DNA of 64,000 nucleotides from UBA1351 sp964627665 (GCA_964627665.1 CAZVKG010000006.1:17110-81109); one strand, 5' to 3'; positions 26,811 to 36,276 are shown, counted from the first letter of the stretch. The notes: generated from the letters alone by a model not told the origin. Program-made: numbers and translations.

Positions 26811-28013
26811 TTAAACTGATTGACTTTTTGATGTAATAATCTCTTTTATTTGTTTCTGATGCTTTAATAGATTTGCTTTATGTCTTTCTGAACTACAATA
26901 AGCTACATGCCTTACTTGTAGATCAAACTCAGATATTTTCAAACCATTTTTCAGAGATTCAATATATTGATAAATTTCTTCTAGTTCTTCATTATCAAAT
27001 GAATTAAGCACATCACAAAACATCGAATCTTCATAAATTCCTTTATCTTCTTTTAAAAAATACCTGAGTTTTGTTTTGAATAAATTATTGACAAAACGGC
27101 TTATAATTGGATCATCAACGGTAGATAATGGAAGTAATTTGAATATTTGCTTAACAGTATTTATGTCCATTATTTTAAGTTGCATAATTAAGACTCCACT
27201 ATCATAACTCAATACTGAAATCAAATTTGAAGGATAGATATCTTCAACCATAATTAAATTTAGAGCTAACCTTACTCTTTTTTCTATTATTAGGGTTGTA
27301 AATATTTCATTTATATCAATACATGCCTTATTCAACAACTCAATATTAGATTCCAAATTTTGATTACTCTCATATTTTCTATATGCAATGTTAAAATCTA
27401 ACACTAATTTGTAAAGGGCAGCATTTACTTTTATTTCATCATCACAATTTAGAAATTCTATTAGAATACTCTTGCTAAATTGGATATTCTCTCTTTCACT
27501 AAAAAAAATAATACATAAGAAATTTGATTTCTCGTTCATTAATAATTTAAAAAATTCTTTTTTATCTATGTGATAGATCACTTTCATGAGAAATATAAGT
27601 GCACAATGTTCCCAATAAGGTAGTTGGAAAGCAAATCGCCTAATATACTCATATTTATTTGAAAACGATTCATGTGCAAGACCTATATCAAATTTTAAAG
27701 TTTTAGATTTTCCAGATACTAACATATTTAATCCTGAAAGCAAATAATTATAACATTTTTTGTTTTGAAGTATTTTAGCAATATCTTCCGTATTGTCCAA
27801 AGAGATTGATAAAAGAGCTGTAAAGAATATCAATGTAAAATGAGGCGTCTTGCTCTTATCTTTTATTTTTCCAAGACACTTTTCAAAATCAGCAATCAAC
27901 TGAACATAGTTCTTTGTTTCAAATATTCTAGCTAAATCTTGATTCTTACTTCCGCTTTCAAAACCGTTATCCTGTACAATTTTTACTAGTAAATTTAAAT
28001 CTTCTAGTGTCAT
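26811..28013 (-). CDS. Large helical protein of unknown function (module with PLD-like gene)
   Basis: About 400 residues, almost entirely helical and rich in Leu/Ile/Asn/Lys, resembling a repeat-type scaffold. No catalytic motif, signal peptide or clear membrane helix. The start MTLEDL follows GAGGTGG. Very AT-rich codon use compared with the transfer genes on each side suggests separate acquisition. It lies 22 bases downstream of the PLD-like gene. The pair could be a defence or toxin module; I know no family for it. Confidence 0.65.
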   Translation of the reverse strand: MTLEDLNLLVKIVQDNGFESGSKNQDLARIFETKNYVQLIADFEKCLGKIKDKSKTPHFTLIFFTALLSISLDNTEDIAKILQNKKCYNYLLSGLNMLVSGKSKTLKFDIGLAHESFSNKYEYIRRFAFQLPYWEHCALIFLMKVIYHIDKKEFFKLLMNEKSNFLCIIFFSERENIQFSKSILIEFLNCDDEIKVNAALYKLVLDFNIAYRKYESNQNLESNIELLNKACIDINEIFTTLIIEKRVRLALNLIMVEDIYPSNLISVLSYDSGVLIMQLKIMDINTVKQIFKLLPLSTVDDPIISRFVNNLFKTKLRYFLKEDKGIYEDSMFCDVLNSFDNEELEEIYQYIESLKNGLKISEFDLQVRHVAYCSSERHKANLLKHQKQIKEIITSKSQSV

Positions 28014-28035
28014 ACTCAACCACCACCTCACTTTC

Positions 28036-29388
28036 CTATAATATCGCGTTTTGATTAATTTTATTTTTTACTATTTCTAAATTCATTTTATTTAGAATGA
28101 GTTCGGCATCTTTTGACTTCAATTTCACCAGAGTTGAATAGTTTTCTCCAAAAGAATTCAGGGAAGTTCCAATAATATAACCAGTAATTTGATTAGCCTT
28201 TTTAAAAAAGAAAAATCTATCGTGGAAGTGTTCAGAAGTACCAGAAAACTCCAAATTCAAATTTCCAAATACCTTTCTAATATTCTTCATTTCATCATCA
28301 AAAATTTTGCTAATAAAATCATCCAGCTGATGTGCATTTTCATTCTCGTTACTCTCGAACACAATATATTTTTTAACACTTTGATTTTTAATTAGAATTT
28401 TTAGTATGTCACGAAGTTTATTAATCCCTCCACTTATAGAATAATTGATAAAATAAGGATCAAATATCCATAGCTCATCACAATCATAATCAGCAATATT
28501 TTCAAATATATCAAACGCTTTCTCTGCTTCATTCTTTCCTAAAAAATACAAATCTTTTCTTTCATCACTTTCTAAAACTCTTTTGAGATTTTGCTCAAAC
28601 TCTAAGTAGTTGGTCAATTTTGAATCTGTGGAGTTACCTACAGAAATAGGCATATTAGAAATACTCTTAACATTAATTTTTTTCGTACTTGTTTTTAGCT
28701 GTACTTCTTTTTGTTTAGATACGACACCCATACTTATGTTTATTCTTTTCATCAAGGATAAGTCATAAGAAGCAAATACGATTCTACCTTTATCATAGAC
28801 TTCAACATCCAAGCTAATCCATTCATGTTTTGGTAATACTTTACATTTTTCACCATGTATAACATACGTTTCTCTTACTAAATCGTTGAATTTTAGTTTT
28901 ATTAGTGTTATACATTCAGCGTTCAATCCATTTACTTCTATTCCATCAATTTCGCCTTTAAACTCAAAGCATCTACAACTAATCCTCGTTGGAGAAAAAA
29001 CAAGTGTATTTGATATTGAATATGGATTAGCTTCTAGATCAAAACCTGTTTTTTCCTTAACCAAATGACAAATATGTTTAAATTCCAACAAATCAATAGT
29101 TAGTTGATTGTTTTTAATTAACTCTTTCTCTTCCTTTATAAATTCTCTAAAATATGTGCTAAATGAATAATAAGGATTCTTTTTGTGTTGATTACAAATA
29201 AATCCTTGTAGTACTTCATCATAAGATATTTCACCTATCTCATCTATATATTCTTCAATAAATCTCATCTCAACCGAACCAATCTCTTCAACCTCTTCGA
29301 AGTATCTGTTTTCTATTCCCGAGTCCAAGTTTTCATGAATTATTGTTATTAATAACGCACCGTCGTAAAAAATCCTCTGCCTGATCAA
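28036..29388 (-). CDS. PLD-like phosphodiesterase-fold protein
   Basis: About 450 residues. The C-terminal third has phospholipase-D-like signatures: ELWIFDPYFIN, FHDRFFFF (H-x-D type in place of classic HKD) and GYIIGTSLNSFGENYSTL. In known families this single-HxD form with a G-S-N segment marks nuclease-like phosphodiesterases of defence systems. The N-terminal 270 residues are unrecognised. I prefer the TTG start at MIRQRI because CAGGTG lies just upstream; another TTG is six codons earlier. Low GC. It forms a unit with the helical-protein gene and has no evident part in conjugation. Confidence 0.65.
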   Translation of the reverse strand: MIRQRIFYDGALLITIIHENLDSGIENRYFEEVEEIGSVEMRFIEEYIDEIGEISYDEVLQGFICNQHKKNPYYSFSTYFREFIKEEKELIKNNQLTIDLLEFKHICHLVKEKTGFDLEANPYSISNTLVFSPTRISCRCFEFKGEIDGIEVNGLNAECITLIKLKFNDLVRETYVIHGEKCKVLPKHEWISLDVEVYDKGRIVFASYDLSLMKRINISMGVVSKQKEVQLKTSTKKINVKSISNMPISVGNSTDSKLTNYLEFEQNLKRVLESDERKDLYFLGKNEAEKAFDIFENIADYDCDELWIFDPYFINYSISGGINKLRDILKILIKNQSVKKYIVFESNENENAHQLDDFISKIFDDEMKNIRKVFGNLNLEFSGTSEHFHDRFFFFKKANQITGYIIGTSLNSFGENYSTLVKLKSKDAELILNKMNLEIVKNKINQNAIL

Positions 29389-29433
29389 AAAAACACCTGC
29401 TTTCAAAATATCATATAGTTCACATTTCCTCTC

Positions 29434-30078
29434 CTACTCCTCTAAATGTGTGTAAGCAGGATTATTAATCAAATTACATAATCTAACTATTTCTTGTTCT
29501 TTTATTATATCACAACTAATATTCACGCTTTCAAACTTCTGAATCAGTTCCTTACAATCTTTAATTAAATCCGTTTCTATGCCTTCTCGATATCGACTCC
29601 ACAGCATAATAAAAAAGTTTCTTTCAATAACCTCTCCACTGGTAGCAAAATTACTGATCTCCATGCTTTCATTTCTAAGTAGCTCTTTTTGCTTTTGATC
29701 TGTCGTTTCTGATAAGAGACTTTGATACTCATTCACCAGTGGTGTTATATCTACAGGTCTTGAGACAGCTAAAAACTTAAAGGGTTTCTGAACACTGGAT
29801 AATTCAGCTGTTAAAACCTTTGAAATCTGTTCTTTTTCACTGTCTGAAAACAAATCTATGCTAATGGGATGAATCTTAATATAGGCGATAACTTGGCCAT
29901 CTCTCGTATATAAGAAATTGTCATGTATATCCTTCACGTTGACAAATTCTTGGGCTGTATTTTGTCTTTCTGATATTTGATTGGTCTTTGTTTGAATGGG
30001 TCTTTTTAAAAAGAAAAAGGCTACTGCTCCTGCAATAGCGCATAATATAATCATAACAACTGGTAATACTGGATTCAT
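29434..30078 (-). CDS. Single-pass membrane protein related to VirB4/TraC N-terminal region
   Basis: An N-terminal transmembrane helix (LPVVMIILCAIAGAVAFFFL) is followed by a domain (about 45-215) resembling the N-terminal part of VirB4/TraC proteins: NFLYTRDGQVIAYIKIHPIS, then VQKPFKFLAVSRPVDI. The ATPase half is absent. It lies upstream of virB4, separated only by the inserted module, so it was probably once next to it. It likely works with VirB4 at the membrane. The fold link is an inference. Confidence 0.55.
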   Translation of the reverse strand: MNPVLPVVMIILCAIAGAVAFFFLKRPIQTKTNQISERQNTAQEFVNVKDIHDNFLYTRDGQVIAYIKIHPISIDLFSDSEKEQISKVLTAELSSVQKPFKFLAVSRPVDITPLVNEYQSLLSETTDQKQKELLRNESMEISNFATSGEVIERNFFIMLWSRYREGIETDLIKDCKELIQKFESVNISCDIIKEQEIVRLCNLINNPAYTHLEE

Positions 30079-30094
30079 GCTTTACCTCCTGATT

Positions 30095-31324
30095 TTAATT
30101 GATTAGTACTGCCGGTCTTCTAAATATATGAAGACCAACACTTTCTGCTGTTGCTATTGAAACGTTATTGGCACCTGATGAACAATGAGCAACCAATATT
30201 TGTCCGTCAGCGTTTCTACCTACAACGATACCAATATGATTGACCTTTCTTGTTCCTGGTGTTGCAAGAAAAGCAAAATCACCCAACATTGCTGTACTGG
30301 CAGGAATACTTGTCGATACATTCCACTGAGCTGTTGTGCCATGGCCTATTGTTGATTCAATGGTCTCAGCAGGCAATCCTGCATTCACGAATACCCAAGT
30401 CACAAATCCTGAACAATCCAGACCAAAGGGACGTATTGAGCCTGTAGATGAGCTTCCCGGTGAAGTTACTTCCATATTTGTTCCAAATCGTTGATCCCAT
30501 CCAATGGCAAGGCTTTTTCCACCCCAGAAATAATTTACTTTTCCAACTAAACTTTCTGCTGCTTCAACAGCTTTTTCACTTTCAATGGTTACACCTTCAG
30601 GGATATAACTTTGTATCGCATTAATTTCTTCCCTAATTAAAAACGTTTTGACATTACTTGATGCCATCAATATTCCACAACCACTTTGACGCATTTCAAC
30701 AATCATCTGATTCTGCACATCATCAAATCCATAAATTTCACCGATACCTTCTGCTGTCAAACTGTCAATGGTTATAATTTTAGTAGTTGTCGTAACTGTT
30801 TTTGTCTCAGTAACTTTCTCTCCCTTGCCATTAGTTGTTGTGACTTCAACTTCTTTTGATGAAGTCTCATAAGTAGTGTTAATCTCATTCATATCCCAGT
30901 AGACTTTTTTAAGTTTTTCGACTTGCTTATCAGATAGGACAGCAATTTGCTCAGCATCATTCTTTGTCCCATTGTATTTCACAGCGAAAGCAATCAATAC
31001 ATCTTCTGAATTATCAATGAGTGTCCCATCTTCACTTCCCATTACTATGGTTTTAATGGAATCAGCAGAGGAATCTGATTGCTCCTGCTGAATGCTATAT
31101 CTAAAATCTTCTTTCATTTCATTCAAGACGCTGATGACCGATACTGTTTCAACCTGACCACCAAGTATTGAAAAAAATATGGCAAATGGTGAGGATAAAA
31201 CGAGTAGAATGATAATAAAAGGAACAAGGCAGGCAATCAAAATGATTCGCCTGCCCTTTTCATCTGACAAAACTGTTGTAGCAACCTTTGCTACTACCTT
31301 TAGTGTTGCTGGATCTATTGCCAT
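30095..31324 (-). CDS. NlpC/P60 peptidoglycan hydrolase of the transfer apparatus
   Basis: An N-terminal membrane helix (about 30-55) anchors a C-terminal NlpC/P60 peptidase: catalytic Cys in GLDCSGFV near residue 305, His in VNHIGIVVG near 365 and a further His in ILVAHCSSG. A coiled-coil and beta linker fill the middle. In Gram-positive conjugation such hydrolases (VirB1 counterparts) open the cell wall for the channel. It is followed by the TraC-like gene with a short gap. Confidence 0.85.
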   Translation of the reverse strand: MAIDPATLKVVAKVATTVLSDEKGRRIILIACLVPFIIILLVLSSPFAIFFSILGGQVETVSVISVLNEMKEDFRYSIQQEQSDSSADSIKTIVMGSEDGTLIDNSEDVLIAFAVKYNGTKNDAEQIAVLSDKQVEKLKKVYWDMNEINTTYETSSKEVEVTTTNGKGEKVTETKTVTTTTKIITIDSLTAEGIGEIYGFDDVQNQMIVEMRQSGCGILMASSNVKTFLIREEINAIQSYIPEGVTIESEKAVEAAESLVGKVNYFWGGKSLAIGWDQRFGTNMEVTSPGSSSTGSIRPFGLDCSGFVTWVFVNAGLPAETIESTIGHGTTAQWNVSTSIPASTAMLGDFAFLATPGTRKVNHIGIVVGRNADGQILVAHCSSGANNVSIATAESVGLHIFRRPAVLIN

Positions 31325-31329
31325 GTCTA

Positions 31330-33372
31330 TTACTCACTCCTTTTGGGACCAATGTGCCAATCCATATATAAATCACCATCAATGGTCACGTCGTCATTTA
31401 AATTAATTCTAAGCATGCCATCAGGGGTCCACATATCTATTATTTCTGAATAGATACTATACCTTCCATCGGGAAACCATAATGGTGTGAAATGGACTCT
31501 GCTATTATATGTTGAATACTTATTTTCCTTGAATGTAAATTCACCATATCCTCTTGTATCCAGTAACCTCCAGTAAGTGTCATAATGAAATTCTGGAAAA
31601 TAGCTGATGACATTTTGAGCATTGGTAAGATGAGAACTCGGTGCATTGGTTGTTGGGAAAGTTGAAACATTAATATTAACACCATAGCCTGATCTCATAA
31701 TCTCTCCGTCAGCTGTTGGAGCTTTTTCATCTGGTTCCAATGTCAACGTGCCTGTAAGACTGGCACTATAGTTTGTATAATCATATTCCCAGTGTCCTTC
31801 ATCTACCCAGTGACCGTTATCAACCCACTCACCTTCATCTACCCAACGGTATCTTCTGTGCCCTGGACAATAATCATCATCTCCATCACCATCAGTATCC
31901 CTGCATCCACCAGAATGGTGATGAGTATAGTAATCCTTCTGCCAATCAGATTCCCATTCCCATTTTGGATGCCATACCCATTTTGGAATCCAATTACAAT
32001 CATACACACCCCAGTTCGCATTAATTTTCTCTGCATTTACCGGAATACTTGGTAAGGTAAAATGATCGTTTCGGTCATTGGCCGTTGGATTTGGTGGTTC
32101 GCTCAAGCTTAAATCTACAACTTTACCAATTAAAGTAGCACTTCGACTTGTTCCATCAATTTTAGCGGCAATGTTTCCACTAACACTTACTTGAATTGTT
32201 ACGTCGCCAGGTACACTTGGAGTATGCCATTTAAGCCAAACCAGTTCTGAACCGCCACTAGGAATAACGACCTCAGTGTTCTTTAAATACCCATTGGCAC
32301 TGATGGTTACAGTGGCTGTATTTTTAACTGGATTGTTGTAAGCAGCTTCACTTTTATGACGGTTATCAGGGGTTATGTCATCACTTGCGTAAATTCGTAC
32401 TGACGTAATTACATCTGTGTCAACACGATACTCATAGTCATACTCTGTATCATTTTCAACGACATTGACCGCATTCGCCTTTAATAGACGCATACCCCAA
32501 CCACCACCTGCAATGATACGATCTAAATCCCAATACACATTATCAGGAAGTGCCGACGTTACCGAATATCCAAACCAACTTTCTTCTAAGAATATGGAAT
32601 TGGGCAGATCAGAATGGGTCATACCTGAAATATACTGACCATCAGCTCCACCCCTGAAATTAAAATACCCTAGCTTTTGAGCTAAGGCATATTCTGTGGC
32701 GGTAAAAGCCAATGTGGTTGTTCGGTCTTTTAGATATGAAATAATCACAGGTTCATATACGATTAACCATGGTACTTTATTTTGATATTTAGCATTGACT
32801 TTGATAGGCAATATTTCTTCTGCTGGATAACGTTTTGTTTCACCTTCGATGGTAAAACTAATGTTTTCAACTAGACCTTCTCTTGAGGTTCCTTTTTGAA
32901 TTGCAAAACCATCAATTAGACCCATTAATGTTTTCGTATCACCAAAGTAGGACTTAACAGCATTAATATTTCCGCCATGGGTAATAGGAATCGCAGGTGG
33001 ATTATCCGTTACTATCGTTGGCGCTGTATGAGCTGATAAAGAACTTCCTTTTTGATAGTTCACTTTACTATCAGCACCCAAGAATACACCTGAAGGCATT
33101 GTGAAACTTGGAATTTTAACAAAGATAGGACTTGTACCTACCATTTTCCAGTTCGTGTCAAGATTATCGTTTTTATTGGCTTGATTTGAAAGACCAACAT
33201 AAACTGAAACCTTATACATATACTCACTGCCCCGGTAAAATCCTTTACCATCTAGAGCATTACTAGTATCTCCTGTCCCAGTATCAGCGTTATCATCCGC
33301 ATAAACAACCATTGAGCTAACAAATATGGCAATAACAAGCATTATGACGGATATATTTTTAAGTATTTTCAT
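31330..33372 (-). CDS. Secreted surface protein of the transfer operon
   Basis: A signal peptide (ISVIMLVIAIFVSSMVVYA) leads a 680-residue, beta-rich extracellular protein. Near residues 460-540 is an odd segment of alternating Trp/acidic residues, a His run, a DTDGDGDDD calcium-site-like loop and two cysteines. The protein is likely exposed on the cell surface or at the channel tip. It starts six bases after the NlpC/P60 gene in coordinates, i.e. is just upstream of it in the operon, and a terminator lies ahead of it. Confidence 0.7.
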   Translation of the reverse strand: MKILKNISVIMLVIAIFVSSMVVYADDNADTGTGDTSNALDGKGFYRGSEYMYKVSVYVGLSNQANKNDNLDTNWKMVGTSPIFVKIPSFTMPSGVFLGADSKVNYQKGSSLSAHTAPTIVTDNPPAIPITHGGNINAVKSYFGDTKTLMGLIDGFAIQKGTSREGLVENISFTIEGETKRYPAEEILPIKVNAKYQNKVPWLIVYEPVIISYLKDRTTTLAFTATEYALAQKLGYFNFRGGADGQYISGMTHSDLPNSIFLEESWFGYSVTSALPDNVYWDLDRIIAGGGWGMRLLKANAVNVVENDTEYDYEYRVDTDVITSVRIYASDDITPDNRHKSEAAYNNPVKNTATVTISANGYLKNTEVVIPSGGSELVWLKWHTPSVPGDVTIQVSVSGNIAAKIDGTSRSATLIGKVVDLSLSEPPNPTANDRNDHFTLPSIPVNAEKINANWGVYDCNWIPKWVWHPKWEWESDWQKDYYTHHHSGGCRDTDGDGDDDYCPGHRRYRWVDEGEWVDNGHWVDEGHWEYDYTNYSASLTGTLTLEPDEKAPTADGEIMRSGYGVNINVSTFPTTNAPSSHLTNAQNVISYFPEFHYDTYWRLLDTRGYGEFTFKENKYSTYNSRVHFTPLWFPDGRYSIYSEIIDMWTPDGMLRINLNDDVTIDGDLYMDWHIGPKRSE

Positions 33373-33391
33373 TTCTATTTGCTCCTTTCAT

Positions 33392-33424
33392 AAAAAAAGA
33401 AACAGCTCTAAAAAGAACTGTCTC
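33392..33424 (-). terminator. Hairpin terminator inside the transfer operon
   Basis: On the minus strand GAGACAGTTCT pairs with AGAGCTGTTTC around a TTTT loop, followed by TTTTTTT. It could trim expression of the downstream surface-protein, hydrolase and virB4 genes. Confidence 0.8.
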
Positions 33425-33438
33425 AATGGTATTTGCGA

Positions 33439-34026
33439 CTAAAATTTGTCTCCCGTACCCCACTCGCCATCACCTAAATCTGAACCATCTAGCTCTATTG
33501 GTTTTGCAGCATTCTCTGGGTTTAAAAAAGGATTTTCAGATGGTGGTACTAAATTGCTTTCGTACTCTTCCTCTACTACCGGCTCTGGTTCTGTTGATTC
33601 TTGAGGTTCTTTCACCACAACAACTTCCTCAGATTCAATAACCAAATCTTCTTCATTGTATTCAGGTACATTCTCCATATCATCTAAATCGTTAGTTGTC
33701 TCCGGTTTGTCTTCTGGTGCTTCTAGTTCTGGTTTCTCTGGTGGTTCAGGCATTGGCTCATCAATAGAAACAACTTCTTCATTATCTTTTATTACTTTTG
33801 TTTCAGTATCTTGAATTTTGGGAACTTGAACAACTGGCTTGACTTCTTCAGATTCTTTAATCGCTTCTACAACAGGCGTATCATCTTGATTTTCTGATAA
33901 TACGTTGTCGTTAGCCACTTCCCCTGTATTAAGCTTTGAAAAAATCAAAGCACCAAATATCACTGCAACTATGATTAAAGATGTTCCTGTAACCAAAGTT
34001 ATTTGTTTTGAATTCATTTTTTTCAT
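33439..34026 (-). CDS. Membrane-anchored acidic Pro/Glu-rich protein
   Basis: A transmembrane helix near the N-terminus (LVTGTSLIIVAVIFGALIF) is followed by about 160 extracellular residues dominated by Glu, Pro, Asp and Val, with no globular domain. It resembles a spacer that crosses the cell wall. Its start overlaps the PadR stop by four bases. It is last before the internal terminator. Role in the channel unknown. Confidence 0.6.
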   Translation of the reverse strand: MKKMNSKQITLVTGTSLIIVAVIFGALIFSKLNTGEVANDNVLSENQDDTPVVEAIKESEEVKPVVQVPKIQDTETKVIKDNEEVVSIDEPMPEPPEKPELEAPEDKPETTNDLDDMENVPEYNEEDLVIESEEVVVVKEPQESTEPEPVVEEEYESNLVPPSENPFLNPENAAKPIELDGSDLGDGEWGTGDKF

Positions 34027-34367
34027 ATTCCATGGCCTCCTTCGGTTTCGTTCATAATCAACTTTACTTCTTCTAGTTTTTCTTTGAGCATATCAACTTC
34101 ATGTTGAAGGATTTTCTCCCCTTCTTCTGTCAAGTGATAGGTCTTCTTGTTTCTCTCTTGGCTGCTTTCTTCAACCAGTTCTATGAGCTTATGGTCCACT
34201 AACTTTTTTAGCGTAGGATACATGGTTCCAGTCCTTACCTCAAGTCTACCTTTAGTGATATTTAGTATATTTCTTGTTAGCTCATATCCACTCATAGGCT
34301 CCTTTGACAATGCCAATAAAATATAATAACTTGGTTCATTCAGATTTATAAACGATTTATTTTTCAT
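34023..34367 (-). CDS. PadR-family transcriptional regulator
   Basis: A winged-helix PadR protein: SYYILLALSKEPMSGYELT, then VRTGTMYPTLKKLVDHKLIE and a C-terminal coiled helix for dimerisation. The start MKNKS is nine bases from GGAG; the earlier ATG at 34406 lies inside the operator palindrome. It sits in the middle of the transfer operon, with a PadR-type operator directly upstream, so it probably represses itself and the genes after it. Confidence 0.85.
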   Translation of the reverse strand: MKNKSFINLNEPSYYILLALSKEPMSGYELTRNILNITKGRLEVRTGTMYPTLKKLVDHKLIELVEESSQERNKKTYHLTEEGEKILQHEVDMLKEKLEEVKLIMNETEGGHGI

Positions 34368-34389
34368 GTTCATCAACTCCAATAATAAT

Positions 34390-34424
34390 ATGTATAATTT
34401 ATACATGTTCTATATATACATATT
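34390..34424 (-). promoter_or_regulatory. PadR-type operator
   Basis: ATGTATAATTTATACAT (34390-34406) is an 8-1-8 palindrome of the ATGT...ACAT kind bound by PadR proteins; a weaker second copy (TATATATACATAT) follows at about 34411-34423. It lies 23 bases before the padR-like start codon. Confidence 0.75.
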
Positions 34425-34463
34425 ATCATCAGAGATTTAATTTGTCTATACTTGACTTATTTT

Positions 34464-34985
34464 TTAGAATTTAGGACTATAGCCTGCATTAACTTTAAGT
34501 CTAATCTCCATTGGCGGTAAATGCTCCCAACCAAAAGATAAAGGTACAAGAAGTGTCACCCAGACTTCAGCTTCAAACCTGTTGTTACTATCACTGGTTG
34601 CAAAAGGTGCATTATTAATCTGAATATCCAAATCATACAAGCGATATTCCAAATACCTACCTGAATATTTATTGCCACCAATCAGTCCCAGTTTATCACT
34701 TAATTTCATGAGCACTGCACCTGAATCAACTTGCTCTTCCCATCTATCCATCTCATCTAGCTGATAACCACCAGAATAGCCTTCTCTTAAACCATTGTAT
34801 ACTTCATCATAGTTTTCAGTCGCTACAGCAATAACAGAGGATTGCAGGGCATCTCTGACACCACTTGCTATGATTTGTAATCTTAAGTATTCGCTTGCAA
34901 CTGTAAAGAGAAGTATCAGACATAAAATAATGACAATGGCAAAGATCGCTGCACTGCCTTGTTTATCTTTTATGATTTTTATCAC
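34464..34985 (-). CDS. TadE/TadG-like pseudopilin
   Basis: A short basic N-terminus and a glycine just before a long hydrophobic helix (KDKQGSAAIFAIVIILCLIL) match TadE-type pseudopilins processed by a prepilin peptidase. The remaining 130 residues are extracellular and mixed. It overlaps the next pilin-like gene by four bases, within the Tad-like block. A TadV-type peptidase in the same operon could process it. Confidence 0.65.
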   Translation of the reverse strand: MIKIIKDKQGSAAIFAIVIILCLILLFTVASEYLRLQIIASGVRDALQSSVIAVATENYDEVYNGLREGYSGGYQLDEMDRWEEQVDSGAVLMKLSDKLGLIGGNKYSGRYLEYRLYDLDIQINNAPFATSDSNNRFEAEVWVTLLVPLSFGWEHLPPMEIRLKVNAGYSPKF

Positions 34986-35374
34986 TTGTGATATACCTCC
35001 GATCTACCTGTTGCCTTAGCGGTCAGGGTAATCGGAAAAGACCCAAATTCGAAGAAGCCAATATCTGCAGGTAATGTTAAGACAAGGCTAAACTCATCAT
35101 TGAGATCAATGCTCCCTGATGTAGACCAATTCACTACTGGATCAATTCCAAGACTTGCCCTTAGTTCATTTTTCTTAGCCGAGGTTTCTGAACCAATGCG
35201 CCCTTCAATTTCAGCCACCCTTGCAAGCTCGTTAGCAAATGTGTTCAAATCACTCTTTACTACAAAGACAGGATAGACCTTAACTGCCATAGCAATGACC
35301 ATCATGGCTACAAGGACAACAACCACAACATCAATATACCCTTCTCCCCGTTTTGATTTTAAAATTTCTATCAT
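34982..35374 (-). CDS. DUF4320-type pseudopilin-like protein
   Basis: 130 residues with the pilin-like N-terminus KSKRGEGYIDVVVVVLVAMM: a charged segment, GE, then a hydrophobic helix. The rest is a small extracellular beta domain. It resembles the DUF4320 proteins found with Tad-like genes on clostridial mobile elements. It probably forms part of a short pilus or piston. It lies directly after tadC in the operon. Confidence 0.6.
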   Translation of the reverse strand: MIEILKSKRGEGYIDVVVVVLVAMMVIAMAVKVYPVFVVKSDLNTFANELARVAEIEGRIGSETSAKKNELRASLGIDPVVNWSTSGSIDLNDEFSLVLTLPADIGFFEFGSFPITLTAKATGRSEVYHK

Positions 35375-35389
35375 TTACATCACCTCTTT

Positions 35390-36262
35390 CTAAAATAACT
35401 TCCCAAGGGTTTCAATAATCTCAACAAACATAACCGATAGATACATCATCAAAAAGCAAAAGAGCATGGCAAATGAATATTTCCTGATCTTTGCCGGCCT
35501 TTTCATGGCGATTGTCTTTAATCGTTGTAGCTCTAGCTGTTTCAAATCATGGGATAGCATTTGAAAATACACAACACCATCATCCCCTCTTAGTACACCA
35601 ATCAGCCCACGAATCGTTTCAGACAGCGATGGGCTGTTGAGCCTTGCTTCCATTCTTGTAAGGGCTGATTCATAGCTTCCTGACTTCATATCTGCCACAG
35701 TAATTTCTAGCTCATTTTTAAAACTCTTGCCCGCATTTTGCTTGTAGGTTTCTAGGATGTTCAGCACATTTCGATTGGCTTTTAATTCCTGGGACAATGT
35801 AGAAACAAAACGTGGTAGCTCAAACTCAATATCTTCCCTTCTTTTTCTAACAGCTTCATCAGCACTTCTAATTTCCTTGAAATAAACTGCTACTGCTAAA
35901 AACAATACGACCGGAAATACCATGGGGAAAATGAATAAAGCAGGGATTATAAAAAGTAGCATCATCCCTGCCTTTAGCCAAGCTCTTGCAACAAAAGTTT
36001 CTGGTGAGAGCTTAATATTTGCTGATTTTAAAGTCGCTGTAAGTTTTCTTCTGCTGTAATCTGTCATATGGACTACTTTAGATAATCTAATCGCCCACTC
36101 ATTGATTAACACTTCAAAATTTTTTGATTTTTTTCTTTCCCTTTTATCTATGACATGAACCGCTTTAATAGCTCGTCCTGAAGGCAGCTTTAATACATCC
36201 TTCAAAATCAGATACACACCTAAAGAAAAGGATATCGAAAATAAAAGTAAAATTTGTACCAT
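35390..36262 (-). CDS. tadC: TadC-like inner-membrane protein (T2SS F family)
   Basis: 290 residues with the TadB/TadC (GspF-like) layout: an N-terminal helix, a central membrane pair (AWLKAGMMLLFIIPALFIFP, then VFLAVAVYF), a cytoplasmic helical domain (LPRFVSTLSQELKANRNVL) and a C-terminal helix. It forms the platform that the TadA ATPase works on. It follows tadB closely. Confidence 0.8.
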   Translation of the reverse strand: MVQILLLFSISFSLGVYLILKDVLKLPSGRAIKAVHVIDKRERKKSKNFEVLINEWAIRLSKVVHMTDYSRRKLTATLKSANIKLSPETFVARAWLKAGMMLLFIIPALFIFPMVFPVVLFLAVAVYFKEIRSADEAVRKRREDIEFELPRFVSTLSQELKANRNVLNILETYKQNAGKSFKNELEITVADMKSGSYESALTRMEARLNSPSLSETIRGLIGVLRGDDGVVYFQMLSHDLKQLELQRLKTIAMKRPAKIRKYSFAMLFCFLMMYLSVMFVEIIETLGKLF

Positions 36263-36276
36263 CTAATCACCCCTTT

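Noticed and set aside
24921..30078. VirB4 split in two by the inserted module
   Set aside because: The 607-residue VirB4 has its own full N-terminal domain and start; the 214-residue protein is a separate membrane protein with only N-domain resemblance.
31773..32055. Plus- and minus-strand frames rich in His/Pro/Ile within the surface-protein gene
   Set aside because: They are out-of-frame readings of the Trp/His/Asp-rich segment and have no start signals.
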